50,700 bases of DNA from CAYYTU01 sp964474655 (GTDB lineage: Bacteria > Chloroflexota > Anaerolineae > B4-G1), in contig CAYYTU010000016.1 of NCBI GenBank assembly GCA_964474655.1, positions 1 to 50,700 on the forward strand, read 5' to 3'. Below are positions 33,401-40,471 of the stretch, piece by piece; within the stretch, counting starts at the first letter, position 1; every line of letters begins with the position of its first letter. The notes below the pieces were generated by a model. It made no database searches and had not been told where the DNA came from. It worked only from the letters and a program-made list of their open reading frames with translations. The position numbers and the translations under genes were made by a program.

Positions 33401-33723
33401 ATATCGCGCTTCGACTCGAACCCTTTCTCCTTCTCCACCTCAACCTCGACCCAGAGGCCCTGGCAATCGAATCCGTTCTGGTAGCGCGTTTTGTAGCCTC
33501 GCATGGCCCAATAGCGATGGTAGAGATCTTTGTACGTGCGGCCCCAGCCGTGATGGACCCCCATCGGGTTGTTGGCCGTGATCGGCCCATCGATGAAGGA
33601 CCAACGAGGGCCGTCTTTGCGGAGCTCGACGAGTTTTTCAAAGGCCTCCGATTCCTCCCAGAAATCGAGTACCTCGTGCTCCTGAGCGACGAAGTCAACG
33701 GGATTTGGCACTGGCTTAAACAT
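30421..33723 (-). CDS. ileS: Isoleucyl-tRNA synthetase (variant signature motifs)
   Basis: This 1100-residue class I synthetase charges tRNA-Ile. It contains a catalytic domain split by an editing domain (TTTPWTLTSNVAAAVGPDLTYV region around 270), a zinc-ribbon-like CKECGHFEVI and CSECGAEVE, and the anticodon-binding domain (SNWYVRRSRRRFWKSE). The HIGH motif reads HHGW in NNPMGVHHGWGRTYKD, and the KMSKS motif reads EMHKS in LAEDGREMHKSWGN. This variant occurs in a branch of bacterial IleRS as far as I recall. The T-box leader with an ATC specifier supports isoleucine. GGAGGAGA precedes the ATG at 33723. Confidence 0.94.
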   Translation of the reverse strand: MFKPVPNPVDFVAQEHEVLDFWEESEAFEKLVELRKDGPRWSFIDGPITANNPMGVHHGWGRTYKDLYHRYWAMRGYKTRYQNGFDCQGLWVEVEVEKEKGFESKRDIEDYGVARFVRDCKERVLRYAAVQTEQSQRLGYWMDWNDTDFLRELAAMMRETPEKVITVEGSEGPVTDTVENIVGRLGLPEMGGSYFTFSTENNYMIWTMLKRCWEKDWLYKGTDVMPWCPRCATGISQHEIVTEGYRELTHPSVTVRFPLCGGKHESLLVWTTTPWTLTSNVAAAVGPDLTYVKVRQDDEILYLAKGALPILEGDYQVIDEMRGEELVGLTYEGPFDELEAQQTMGGPQAHHVILWEDVGEEEGTGIVHIAPGCGAEDFELAQEYDLPAIAPLDEEGQFIAGFGSFTGTDVGDSAERVFDSLREKEILYKVEDYTHRYPVCWRCSTELVFRLVDEWFISMDDLRHDMIEVTKQIRWIPSFGLERELDWLRNMDDWMISKKRYWGLALPIWECKECGHFEVIGDEHELKERAVTGWEAFEGHTPHKPWIDDVRIECSECGAEVERIADVGNPWLDAGIVAFSTLRYRTDREYWEKWFPADWISESFPGQFRNWFYSLLAMATVMVNEPPFETCFSYALLLAEDGREMHKSWGNAIEFNEAADVMGVDVMRWLYCAHKPEKNLLFGYNRADEVRRQFLIPLWNVYDFFVTYANIDAWEPDTRWDQVAPAEPTLLDRWILARLNQVVDRATERLENYDAYATTMAIEEFLDDLSNWYVRRSRRRFWKSEQDADKQAAYATLYRVMTTLIRLLAPIIPFAPEMMYQNLVRSVDADALESIHHTRWPTANLEAVDEDLLAQMALARDVVTQGHSARNSAGIKLRQPLAQALIYLPPDLGELDDAMIDLVQDELNVKEVVFVEDESELVDYRLLPDSQVLGPRFRETFPAVKAALEGLEDPLAAVRRLQADLPLEIEVEDEEVELAPDEVLVREEAPEDLAVASEHGLTVAVEVALTPELVAEGLARDVVRRIQSLRKEADFDLDDRIVTTYQAEDELVEAIESWRDYIADETLSVELVSGEPTDDAQAVSEDDVSGHEITLSVRQA

Positions 33724-33965
33724 ATCTCCTCCTATGTGACGAAAGCAAACACCTACGCTATAATCAATCTATATCCCCCAAACGGAGGTTGACATGCGCA
33801 TCAGTTCGAGAGGGACGAACTCTCTATCTGCTCGGAGACGTGAACGCCCCCACGGCGACGAGTGACGATGCAGTCCCCACAAGTGATTTTCGTGGACACC
33901 GAGCTCTTGATGCCCGTCCTCTCCAGTCAATAAGCGGCGCAGCGCACCCCGGAGCGAGAGAAAAC

Positions 33966-33996
33966 AAAAAGCCCTCGTCCCCAAAAGGGACGAGAG
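33966..33996 (-). terminator. T-box-controlled terminator ahead of ileS
   Basis: Stem CTCGTCCC/GGGACGAG over a TTTTG loop followed by GGCTTTTTG on the minus strand. The T-box sequence immediately 5' can compete for the ascending arm. Confidence 0.88.
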
Positions 33997-34243
33997 CCAT
34001 CACTCCCGCGGTACCACCCTTCTTGCCCCACATAGACGGGGCCGCTCGGCCGGCGACCAACATCGCCGCATCCTGCTAACGGAGGACGAACCGTCTCGAC
34101 CTACTCAGGTTGCACCATCACGAGCTTTTCGGTCGGCGGCTCCGGAGGGATTTTCGGCCCGGCTCCCGCGCCCGGCTCTCACCTATCCCAGGCTCTCTGA
34201 GCGGTACCCCGCGCTTACTCTTCTCCATCGTAGCCTTTCAGCT
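33966..34243 (-). ncRNA. T-box leader of ileS
   Basis: The minus strand carries the diagnostic T-box sequence AAGGGTGGTACCGCGGG (34021-34005), which binds the free CCA end of tRNA. It is followed by a terminator whose stem is CTCGTCCC/GGGACGAG plus five T (33996-33966). Stem I extends through GGTGAGAGCC and CCTCCGGAGC. A likely specifier triplet is ATC (Ile) at 34151-34149. Uncharged tRNA-Ile should stabilise the antiterminator and permit ileS transcription. A further 240 nt of leader separates the terminator from ileS and contains a small AGTTCG/CGAACT hairpin but no supportable gene. Confidence 0.92.
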
Positions 34244-34249
34244 CGGCGC

Positions 34250-34278
34250 ATTATGCCACAAGTAGCATGAGATGTCAA
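34250..34278 (-). promoter_or_regulatory. Promoter of the ileS T-box leader
   Basis: On the minus strand a perfect TTGACA (34278-34273) and CATAAT (34255-34250) are separated by 17 bp, placing the start near 34243 and just beyond the end of the RNase H-like gene. Confidence 0.82.
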
Positions 34279-34294
34279 GCAATTTGGATCGCGC

Positions 34295-34864
34295 TCAATG
34301 CCCCAAAATGCGCACGCTCTCCTCGCGATTGTGGTGCACGAGATGCCAACCCTTGAAGCGAGATAGGAGCATACGAACCTGGTCACGCAGGGCGCGCATC
34401 CGGTCGTTCTTGGCTTTCCAGGTGCCTCGCACCTGATTGAGCACCAAAGCGCTGTCGCCTCGCACTTCGAGGTCGAACTCCCGCGGCGAACGGCCGGCTC
34501 GCTCGATACGTTCGATCAAACCGCGCAGCGCCTCGACCAGGGATTCGTACTCGGCTTCGTTGTTTGTCATCTCACGGTCGAAGTCTAACCGTACGATCTG
34601 CTCCTTGCCGTCGCTACTCCGGCGCAGCGCGTAGCTTCCATAGCCAGGGCCAGGGTTGCCCTTGCTGCCCCCATCGAAGATGATGACGTAATCCGTCTGC
34701 TCGTCTTGAGCTTCTTCGGGAATGGACAAAGAGAGCGATGGCTGCGGCACACGACCAGGGGAGGGAAATTGATAATCTTTCGTCAGCTGTTGGAATAATC
34801 GGTCACGTTCGTCCCGGGAAAGATCCTCAATTTGGGCGAGGATTTGTTCTACAGTCTCAGGCAT
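34295..34864 (-). CDS. RNase H-like protein with a divergent C-terminus
   Basis: The 189-residue protein has a short helical N-terminal region (1-55) and an RNase HI-type domain. Three acidic catalytic residues are visible: D64 in IIFDGGSKGNPGPG, E103 in MTNNEAEYESL and D137 in EVRGDSALVLNQV. The fourth, usually an Asp in a WVPREENxxAD-type ending, is missing; the protein stops with HHNREESVRILGH. It resembles the 'reverse transcriptase-like' RNase H group with a plant- and archaea-like NEAEY motif. Its ATG overlaps the stop of the upstream gene as TGATG, so it is translationally coupled to the metallo-beta-lactamase-fold gene. An in-frame TTG one codon earlier is less likely. Confidence 0.87.
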   Translation of the reverse strand: MPETVEQILAQIEDLSRDERDRLFQQLTKDYQFPSPGRVPQPSLSLSIPEEAQDEQTDYVIIFDGGSKGNPGPGYGSYALRRSSDGKEQIVRLDFDREMTNNEAEYESLVEALRGLIERIERAGRSPREFDLEVRGDSALVLNQVRGTWKAKNDRMRALRDQVRMLLSRFKGWHLVHHNREESVRILGH

Positions 34865-35694
34865 CAAGAGGCTTTCCGATCGTAGAGAGATAGCAGGTTA
34901 GCCCTATGAATCTGCTGTACTTGCCCGTGGAGCGGCAGGCGAGAGAAGCCGATGGTTTCAACATCGTGGTTGCGCAAGACCTGTTCCCCTTTTCCACTTT
35001 CAATCGCATGCTCAACTATCTCCTCGATGGCATCGAGGTATTCCAGGCTTTCCTGGACCTTGTCCTCGACTTCGCCGACCAGGATGACCTCACCGTGACC
35101 TTGCACCATATTGTTGATCTCGGGCAGCTCGAGTATCTTTCGCAACGAGGAGCGGAAAGCGTCGACGTCGCCATCCACAACTGACGGGACGGGCATCATC
35201 AGATCGGCCGCAAACAGCACCAGATCGTCCTCAACGTAGACCATCGCCAGGTCCTGCGTGTGTCCCGGCGCGTGAATCAGGTGCACCACCTTGTCGCCCA
35301 GCTGGAGCCCCATATCACCGTCCTTAAACGTGATATCCGGCGTACGCAGCTCCACGTCGGACAGCAAAGGTTCGTCGTCCTTGTGCGCCTCCAGCGCCGG
35401 CTGACCACGCTCGATCAGCAGCTTGCGACATATATCGTGGCACACGACGTCGGCCTCGCGGAAGAGGTAGGCGCCATACGTGTGGTCGGCGTGGTAATGG
35501 GTCAGGATGACGTACTTCGCGCCCGCAGGGCAGACTTCGGGGATGAAGGACTGAAGCTCACGCGCTTCCATCGGAAACGGCAAGGTATCGACGAGAATCG
35601 CTCCCTGCGGGGAGACGATCATCCCTGCTGTCACCTGAGCGTACATTTCGCTGGTGAAAACGTAAACGTCGTCGGCGACTCGTTCTCGGAGCAT
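34864..35694 (-). CDS. Metallo-beta-lactamase-fold hydrolase
   Basis: The 276-residue protein has the metal-binding HYHADHTYG (about 72-80) with HxHxDH, a second His in IHAPGHTQDLAMVYVEDD, and an Asp in VLFAADLMMPV. A third His appears in MVQGHGEVI. Such proteins act as thioesterases, glyoxalases, or lactonases; the substrate is not evident. It starts at the first ATG (35694). 6S RNA lies upstream on the same strand. Confidence 0.88.
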   Translation of the reverse strand: MLRERVADDVYVFTSEMYAQVTAGMIVSPQGAILVDTLPFPMEARELQSFIPEVCPAGAKYVILTHYHADHTYGAYLFREADVVCHDICRKLLIERGQPALEAHKDDEPLLSDVELRTPDITFKDGDMGLQLGDKVVHLIHAPGHTQDLAMVYVEDDLVLFAADLMMPVPSVVDGDVDAFRSSLRKILELPEINNMVQGHGEVILVGEVEDKVQESLEYLDAIEEIVEHAIESGKGEQVLRNHDVETIGFSRLPLHGQVQQIHRANLLSLYDRKAS

Positions 35695-35834
35695 AACTGG
35701 TTACCTCATCGTGGGACAGGGAGAAGAAGCCATAAGGGTCAAAGAAAGTAAAGTAGGGAGAGGATAATACAAAAGGTGAAATAAGTCAAGAGAGGCATAA
35801 ACCGCTGGTCTCTGGTGATGTTTACAAAAAAGAT

Positions 35835-35980
35835 GAACCCCGCTGTGCCGTGCGCCGGTGTGTGTTGAACCTCCCGTCGTAAGTGGGTGCCTGCTCCCTA
35901 GCTTCCTAGAGAGACGACAGCTCCCTATCTGGTAGGTGTTGGCTCAAAACGCAATCGGCTGTCACGCACACCGCAGGGTT
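35835..35980 (-). ncRNA. ssrS: 6S RNA
   Basis: The stretch between glnA and the hydrolase gene has the features of 6S RNA, which mimics an open promoter and binds sigma-70 RNA polymerase. The 5' end CCCTGCGGTG pairs with the 3' end CACAGCGGGG to close the molecule. Inside are the central-bulge segments GAGCCAACACC and AGGGAGC, a terminal hairpin, and the conserved GGCACCCACTTA with GGAGGTTCAAC. A T-run (35821-35829 region) follows the 3' end. A matching promoter stands at the expected distance. Length ~146 nt is on the short side for the family. I recognise it by sequence pattern only, no covariance search was possible. Confidence 0.78.
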
Positions 35981-35986
35981 AATTAA

Positions 35987-36014
35987 AATATACCACACAT
36001 TCTAAAGTGTGCAA
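35987..36014 (-). promoter_or_regulatory. Promoter of the 6S RNA gene
   Basis: On the minus strand TTGCAC (36014-36009) and TATATT (35992-35987) are 16 bp apart. The predicted start, near 35980, coincides with the beginning of the closing stem of 6S RNA. Confidence 0.75.
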
Positions 36015-36043
36015 GCTAGCGGAAGAGAAGCTGAAAGCGACGA

Positions 36044-37387
36044 TCAGGCCATTTCCAGGTAACGCTCGATCTCCCAATCCGTCACTTGGATGCGATACTC
36101 TCCCCATTCCGCCCGCTTGGCCCGGACGAAGACCTCGGTGATGTCCGGCCCGAGCGCCTCTTGGATTACTTCGTCCTCCTCCAAAGCATCCAGCGCTTCT
36201 GCCAGGGTGCCCGGCAGCGTGCCGATGGCCCGCTCTTGTAGGTCGCACGCGTCGAAGTCATAGACGTCCTCGTTGATCGGAGGCGACGGCGTCAGGTCGC
36301 GCTCAATCCCGTCCAACCCGGCGGCGAGCATGGCGGCAAATGCCAGGTAGGGATTGGTGCTGGGGTCAGGGCAACGGAGCTCGATCCGCGTCGCGCTGGC
36401 GTGTTGAGGGCCGTGACCCGGCACCCGGATCAGAGAGGAGCGGTTGAGCTGGGCCCAGCAGATGTAGACCGGCGCTTCGTAGCCGGGCGTCAGCCGTTTG
36501 TAGCTGTTGACGGTGGGAGCTACCACGGCGGAAAGGGCCTTCGCGTGCTCCATCTGCCCGGCGATGAAGTTATAGGCCAGCCGAGATAAATTGTACTCGT
36601 CATCGGGATCGTAAAAAAGGTTGTTCCCCTCGGCGTCGAAGAGGCTCTGGTGCGTATGCATACCAGAACCGTTGATGCCAAAGATCGGCTTGGGCATGAA
36701 GCTGGCGTAGAGCCCATGGCTGACCGCTACGCCGCGCACTGTGTATTTGAACGTGACGGCGTTATCGGCGCTGGTCAGCGCCTCGGCGTATCGAAAGTCG
36801 ATTTCGTGCTGCCCGGTGGCGACCTCGTGGTGGCTTGATTCGACCTGCATGCCCAGCGCCTCCAGCGCCAGGATGATCTCGCTGCGCACCTGCTGCGCCT
36901 CGTCGCGGGGCGAAAAGTCGAAGTAGCTACCCACATCGTGCGGCACCGGCCGCGTCGGATGGTGGGTATTCGGCTTGCCATCTCGCCGGAAGAGAAAGAA
37001 CTCCAGCTCGGGGCCCACATTGTAGATATAGCCCATATCTTTGGCCTTGGTCAGCATCCGCCGCAGCGCCTGGCGCGGCACATGCGACGAGGGCTGCCCG
37101 TGCGGACCATTGACGTCGCAGATCAGGCGCGCCCTGCGGCGCTCGGGGGCGCTCCAGGGCAGCACGCGGTAGGTATCCACATCGGGCATCAGGACGAGAT
37201 CGCTTTCGTAAATACGAGCGAAGCCCTCAATCGACGAACCGTCAAACCAGACGCCCTCCTCCAGGGCTTCCTCCAGCCGGCCTACGGGAATAGTGACGCT
37301 CTTGATCGCCCCCATCACGTCGGTAAACTGTAAGCTAATGAATTGGACACCGTCCTCATGGACGCGCTTTATAAGATCGTGGGTCAT
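36044..37387 (-). CDS. glnA: Glutamine synthetase type I
   Basis: GlnA makes glutamine from glutamate, ammonia and ATP. The 447-residue length is that of the GSI-alpha group. Motifs: WFDGSSIEGFARIYESDL near the N-terminus, GPELEFFLF, the MPKPIFGINGSGMHTHQS substrate site, VNSYKRLTPGYEAPVYICW and RIELRCPDPSTNPYLAFAAML. No adenylylation insert of the GSI-beta group is seen. The ATG at 37387 has AAAGGAG upstream. aspS ends about 100 bp upstream and the two may be co-transcribed; the gap contains a GGGGAC/GTCCCC hairpin without a T-run. Confidence 0.96.
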   Translation of the reverse strand: MTHDLIKRVHEDGVQFISLQFTDVMGAIKSVTIPVGRLEEALEEGVWFDGSSIEGFARIYESDLVLMPDVDTYRVLPWSAPERRRARLICDVNGPHGQPSSHVPRQALRRMLTKAKDMGYIYNVGPELEFFLFRRDGKPNTHHPTRPVPHDVGSYFDFSPRDEAQQVRSEIILALEALGMQVESSHHEVATGQHEIDFRYAEALTSADNAVTFKYTVRGVAVSHGLYASFMPKPIFGINGSGMHTHQSLFDAEGNNLFYDPDDEYNLSRLAYNFIAGQMEHAKALSAVVAPTVNSYKRLTPGYEAPVYICWAQLNRSSLIRVPGHGPQHASATRIELRCPDPSTNPYLAFAAMLAAGLDGIERDLTPSPPINEDVYDFDACDLQERAIGTLPGTLAEALDALEEDEVIQEALGPDITEVFVRAKRAEWGEYRIQVTDWEIERYLEMA

Positions 37388-37484
37388 GTGCTTCCGCTCC
37401 TTTACTCTCTTACTCTTCTAGGGCTCCGGGGACTCATATGGCTTTCGTCCCCAGAGATGTCGTGGCACGCGTACTCACTCACGC

Positions 37485-39266
37485 CTAATCCTCAGCCGGG
37501 GACACAACGCAGAGGTGAAGCTCGTCGAGCTGTTCCTGCTCCACCGGCGAAGGCGCGCCGGCCATCAGATCCTTGGCCTGCTGGGTCTTGGGGAAAGCGA
37601 TTACCTCGCGGATGTTCGGCTCGCTGGCCAGGAGCATCACCAGCCGGTCGATGCCAGGCGCGATCCCGCCGTGAGGCGGTGTCCCGAACTCGAACGCCTC
37701 TAACATATGGCCAAAGCGCTCCTGGGCCTCTTCCACATCCAGCCCAATCAGATCGAAGATCTTCTCCTGTACGTCGCGTCTATGGATACGAATGCTGCCG
37801 CCGGCAATCTCCTCGCCGTTGCAGACCAGGTCGTACTGCTGACCGCGGGCGGCGCTGGGGTCGCTATCGAGCAATGGCAGGTCCTCCGGCATTGGCGCAG
37901 TGAAAAGATGGTGACTGGGGTCCCAGCGCTGACCTTCCTCATCCCACTCAAAGAGCGGGAAGTCGATCACCCAGCAGAAGGCCATCGTCTTGTCTGTGTG
38001 ATGGCGCAGCCCCAGACGCTCGCCCAGCGCCAGGCGCAGGGCTCCCAGGACCGTGCTTGCCACGCGGGCCTCATCGGCGACGAAGAGCAACAAGTCGCCG
38101 TGCTCGGCCTCCAGGCGCTTGAGAAGCGATGCGACTTCCTCGTCGCTGAGGAACTTGGCGAAGGATGAGCGCATCTCCCCCGCCTCGTCCAGCGCCAGCC
38201 AGGCCAGCCCTTTGGCGCCCTCCGCTTGCGCCATCTCGACCAGCTCGTCGATCTGCCCGCGGCTATAGTCGCCGCAGCCGGGCACACAGATGCCTTTCAC
38301 ACGCCCCCCGTCGGCGACGACGCCGCTGAAGATGCGAAACGCACTATCGGCCACCAGATCGGAGACGTCGATCAGCTCCATACCGAAGCGAATATCCGGG
38401 CGATCGGTGCCGAAGCGATTCATCGCCTCGGCGTACGTCATCCGAGGAAACGGCTGGGCGAGGAGCTCACAATCAGAGCACTCCTCCACGAGGTCGACCA
38501 TCATCGCCTCGACCAACACCATCACGTCCTCGCGCTCGACGAAGCTCATCTCCAGATCGAGCTGAGTGAACTCCGGCTGGCGGTCGCCGCGCTGATCCTC
38601 ATCGCGGAAGCAACGGGCGATCTGGAAGTACCGCTCGTAGCCGGCCACCATCAGGAGCTGTTTGAGCTGCTGGGGCGATTGTGGCAAAGCGTAGAATTGG
38701 CCCGGATATAGGCGGCTGGGCACCAAGTAATCCCGTGCACCCTCCGGGGTGCTCTTGAAGAGGATGGGCGTTTCAATCTCAACGAACCCGCGCTCATCCA
38801 AAAAGTCGCGGATATACTTGACCACTCGATGGCGCAGCATGATATTACGTTGCATCCGCTGCCGGCGCAGATCGAGATAGCGATATTCCAACCGCAACAT
38901 CTCATCCACCGGCTGGTCGTCATAAATGTAGAAAGGCGGTGTCTTGGCCGGGTTCAGGATTGCTACCTCGTGGGCCAAAACCTCAATCCCGCCCGTGTCC
39001 AGATCGGGATTGACCAGATCCTCTGGACGGGCCCGCACGATACCTGTCACATGAAGCACGTACTCGTTGCGTGCCTCTTGCGCGATGGCGTGCGCCTCTT
39101 CGGCCACCGCCGGATTCGCCACCACCTGGACAATGCCGGACCGATCTCGCAGGTCAATGAAAACCAGGCCGCCATGATCGCGTCGACGGTTGACCCAACC
39201 GGCCAGTGTGACCTCTTGTTTGACATGCTCCTGGCGCAGATTGCCACAATGATGTGATTTCAACAT
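37485..39266 (-). CDS. aspS: Aspartyl-tRNA synthetase (probably non-discriminating)
   Basis: This 593-residue class IIb synthetase is the bacterial type: an N-terminal OB-fold anticodon domain (1-105), the class II core with motif 2 (ARCFRDEDQRGDRQPEFTQLD), the GAD insertion (~290-410), and motif 3 (GGIAPGIDRLVMLL). His 31 in NRRRDHGGLVFID is the residue reported for non-discriminating AspRS, where discriminating enzymes have Leu; such enzymes also form Asp-tRNA-Asn for later amidation. The second marker position (PED, in place of DEK in E. coli) is inconclusive. AGGGAG precedes the ATG. A leader peptide and terminator with Asp and Asn codons precede it. Confidence 0.96.
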   Translation of the reverse strand: MLKSHHCGNLRQEHVKQEVTLAGWVNRRRDHGGLVFIDLRDRSGIVQVVANPAVAEEAHAIAQEARNEYVLHVTGIVRARPEDLVNPDLDTGGIEVLAHEVAILNPAKTPPFYIYDDQPVDEMLRLEYRYLDLRRQRMQRNIMLRHRVVKYIRDFLDERGFVEIETPILFKSTPEGARDYLVPSRLYPGQFYALPQSPQQLKQLLMVAGYERYFQIARCFRDEDQRGDRQPEFTQLDLEMSFVEREDVMVLVEAMMVDLVEECSDCELLAQPFPRMTYAEAMNRFGTDRPDIRFGMELIDVSDLVADSAFRIFSGVVADGGRVKGICVPGCGDYSRGQIDELVEMAQAEGAKGLAWLALDEAGEMRSSFAKFLSDEEVASLLKRLEAEHGDLLLFVADEARVASTVLGALRLALGERLGLRHHTDKTMAFCWVIDFPLFEWDEEGQRWDPSHHLFTAPMPEDLPLLDSDPSAARGQQYDLVCNGEEIAGGSIRIHRRDVQEKIFDLIGLDVEEAQERFGHMLEAFEFGTPPHGGIAPGIDRLVMLLASEPNIREVIAFPKTQQAKDLMAGAPSPVEQEQLDELHLCVVSPAED

Positions 39267-39312
39267 ATTGGCTCCCTTACTCGTTTGCAGACCAGATCAT
39301 AAGCAGGTACAA

Positions 39313-39340
39313 CAAAAAAAGCCGCCCGATGGGGCGGCTT
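39313..39340 (-). terminator. Attenuator terminator ahead of aspS
   Basis: On the minus strand AGCCGCCC and GGGCGGCT pair over CATC, followed by seven T. Its ascending arm CCGCCCC is complementary to GGGGCGG within the leader ORF, which in turn pairs with an earlier CGCCCC. It lies 47 bp before the aspS start. Confidence 0.88.
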
Positions 39341-39358
39341 GCTATGCGTTAGTAATGC

Positions 39359-39439
39359 CTAGACGACGCATACCCGCGACCGCCCCTCGGGGGCGTTAAG
39401 ATTATCCTCATTATCGATAATCTGCTGGGTATGAATCAT
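39359..39439 (-). CDS. Leader peptide of aspS (Asp/Asn codon cluster)
   Basis: This 26-codon ORF starts at the ATG at 39439, with AGAGG about 7 bases upstream. Residues 9-15 read DNEDNLN: GAT AAT GAG GAT AAT CTT AAC, five Asp/Asn codons out of seven. The codons directly after it (GCC CCC GAG GGG CGG) form the CGCCCC-CGA-GGGGCG hairpin (39381-39395). The order of complementary segments, 1:2, 2:3, 3:4, is that of a classical attenuator. A ribosome slowed at the Asp/Asn codons would mask segment 1, free segment 2 for segment 3, and prevent termination. I know of no established example for aspS. Confidence 0.72.
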   Translation of the reverse strand: MIHTQQIIDNEDNLNAPEGRSRVCVV

Positions 39440-39458
39440 CCTTGGCCTCTAACCTGAA

Positions 39459-39486
39459 AGTATAGCATACCTGAAGGCCGTGTCAA
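39459..39486 (-). promoter_or_regulatory. Promoter of the aspS leader
   Basis: On the minus strand TTGACA (39486-39481) and TATACT (39464-39459) are 16 bp apart. The start would be near 39452, about 13 nt before the leader peptide ATG. Confidence 0.85.
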
Positions 39487-39509
39487 GTTTTGGTTCACCG
39501 CCAGCCGGG

Positions 39510-40403
39510 TCACGGCATCTCCAGCACGGTGACATCGTTAGGCAGCGTGGGGATCACCTCCAGATTGCCTTCATACTTCGCCACCTCGCCCACGACCCGC
39601 AGGCGACTGCCCTCTGTGCCCAGGGCGGTATTGTCGGCGATCCGATCGAGCACGTTGCGCCAGATGAAGACCACCACCGATCCAGTATCATCGCCAAGAT
39701 GGACTTTGACCGCGCTGGGAAGGCCTTCCACGCGGGCCACCTCGCCTTCGATCATCACGCGCTGCCCTTCGTACTCACCACTGAGGGCGCCGATTTCGTG
39801 CTTTGGGGTTTCAGCCGTCGCCCCCTCCAAGGCTTTGACGTCGCCGCCGAAGCCGGGTTCCAGCTGCAACTCGCCTTCGTATTCCCCCACCTCGCCCGTC
39901 GCTCGCACCCGCGCCCCCAGGTTGAGCTGGGCAGCGTCCCAACAATCATCATAGACGTCATGCCACATCAGCAGGATGATCTGGTCGGTCCCGTCGTCCA
40001 GCGTGAATTTGAAGCCGTGAGAGAAGCTTGCGGTTTCCACGACCCGACCCTCCACCGTAACTTCCTCGCCGGTGCGCCCGGCGGAGAGATTCTCCAGCGG
40101 CGTCAGTGCGACAACCTCGGTCGGCGTCGCGGCTGGAGTAGTGGTCTCGGTCGGCGTCGGCGCAACAGTGGAAGTAGGGGTGGGGGTAGAAGTGAATACA
40201 ACTCGAGTGGGGGCCTCCGTCGGCGAGGACGTCGGCGAGGGCTCGACGGTGGGAGATGGCGGCGGCGTCTCGGTGGGAACCGAAGTGCCCGTTGGCGAAG
40301 GTAACGGCCTGGTAGTAGATGTCGGCTGCGAGGCAGATCCGCTCCCCCCGCATCCGACAGCAGTTATGAGCAGAACGATGATGAGAATCCTGGCGCGACA
40401 CAC
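39510..40403 (-). CDS. Lipoprotein with a Thr/Pro-rich linker and two OB-fold domains
   Basis: The 297-residue protein starts with GTG at 40403 (GGAGGAAG upstream). Its signal peptide (RARILIIVLLITAVGC) ends in a lipobox with Cys 18, so it should be lipid-anchored outside the membrane by Lgt and LspA. Residues 20-105 are a low-complexity Thr/Pro/Ser linker. Two OB-fold domains follow: one with VEGRVVETASFSHGFKFTLDDG and IILLMWHDVYD (about 118-200), the second with IEGEVARVEGLPSAVKVHLGDD and VVFIWRNVLD (about 215-297). They resemble the tRNA/helicase-type OB-fold of extracellular nuclease families. No catalytic domain is present. The next gene upstream encodes four more domains of this type. 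Confidence 0.82.
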   Translation of the reverse strand: MCRARILIIVLLITAVGCGGSGSASQPTSTTRPLPSPTGTSVPTETPPPSPTVEPSPTSSPTEAPTRVVFTSTPTPTSTVAPTPTETTTPAATPTEVVALTPLENLSAGRTGEEVTVEGRVVETASFSHGFKFTLDDGTDQIILLMWHDVYDDCWDAAQLNLGARVRATGEVGEYEGELQLEPGFGGDVKALEGATAETPKHEIGALSGEYEGQRVMIEGEVARVEGLPSAVKVHLGDDTGSVVVFIWRNVLDRIADNTALGTEGSRLRVVGEVAKYEGNLEVIPTLPNDVTVLEMP

Positions 40404-40471
40404 GACTTCCTCCTTTCACACATATGATTAGCTTGTCCCGCCCTGGCTCGCGTGAAGCGCGGGCCAGGCGT

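Noticed and set aside
33769..33984. An ORF of 71 codons between ileS and the T-box terminator
   Set aside because: It overlaps the terminator, lacks a clear ribosome site and shows no protein-like pattern.
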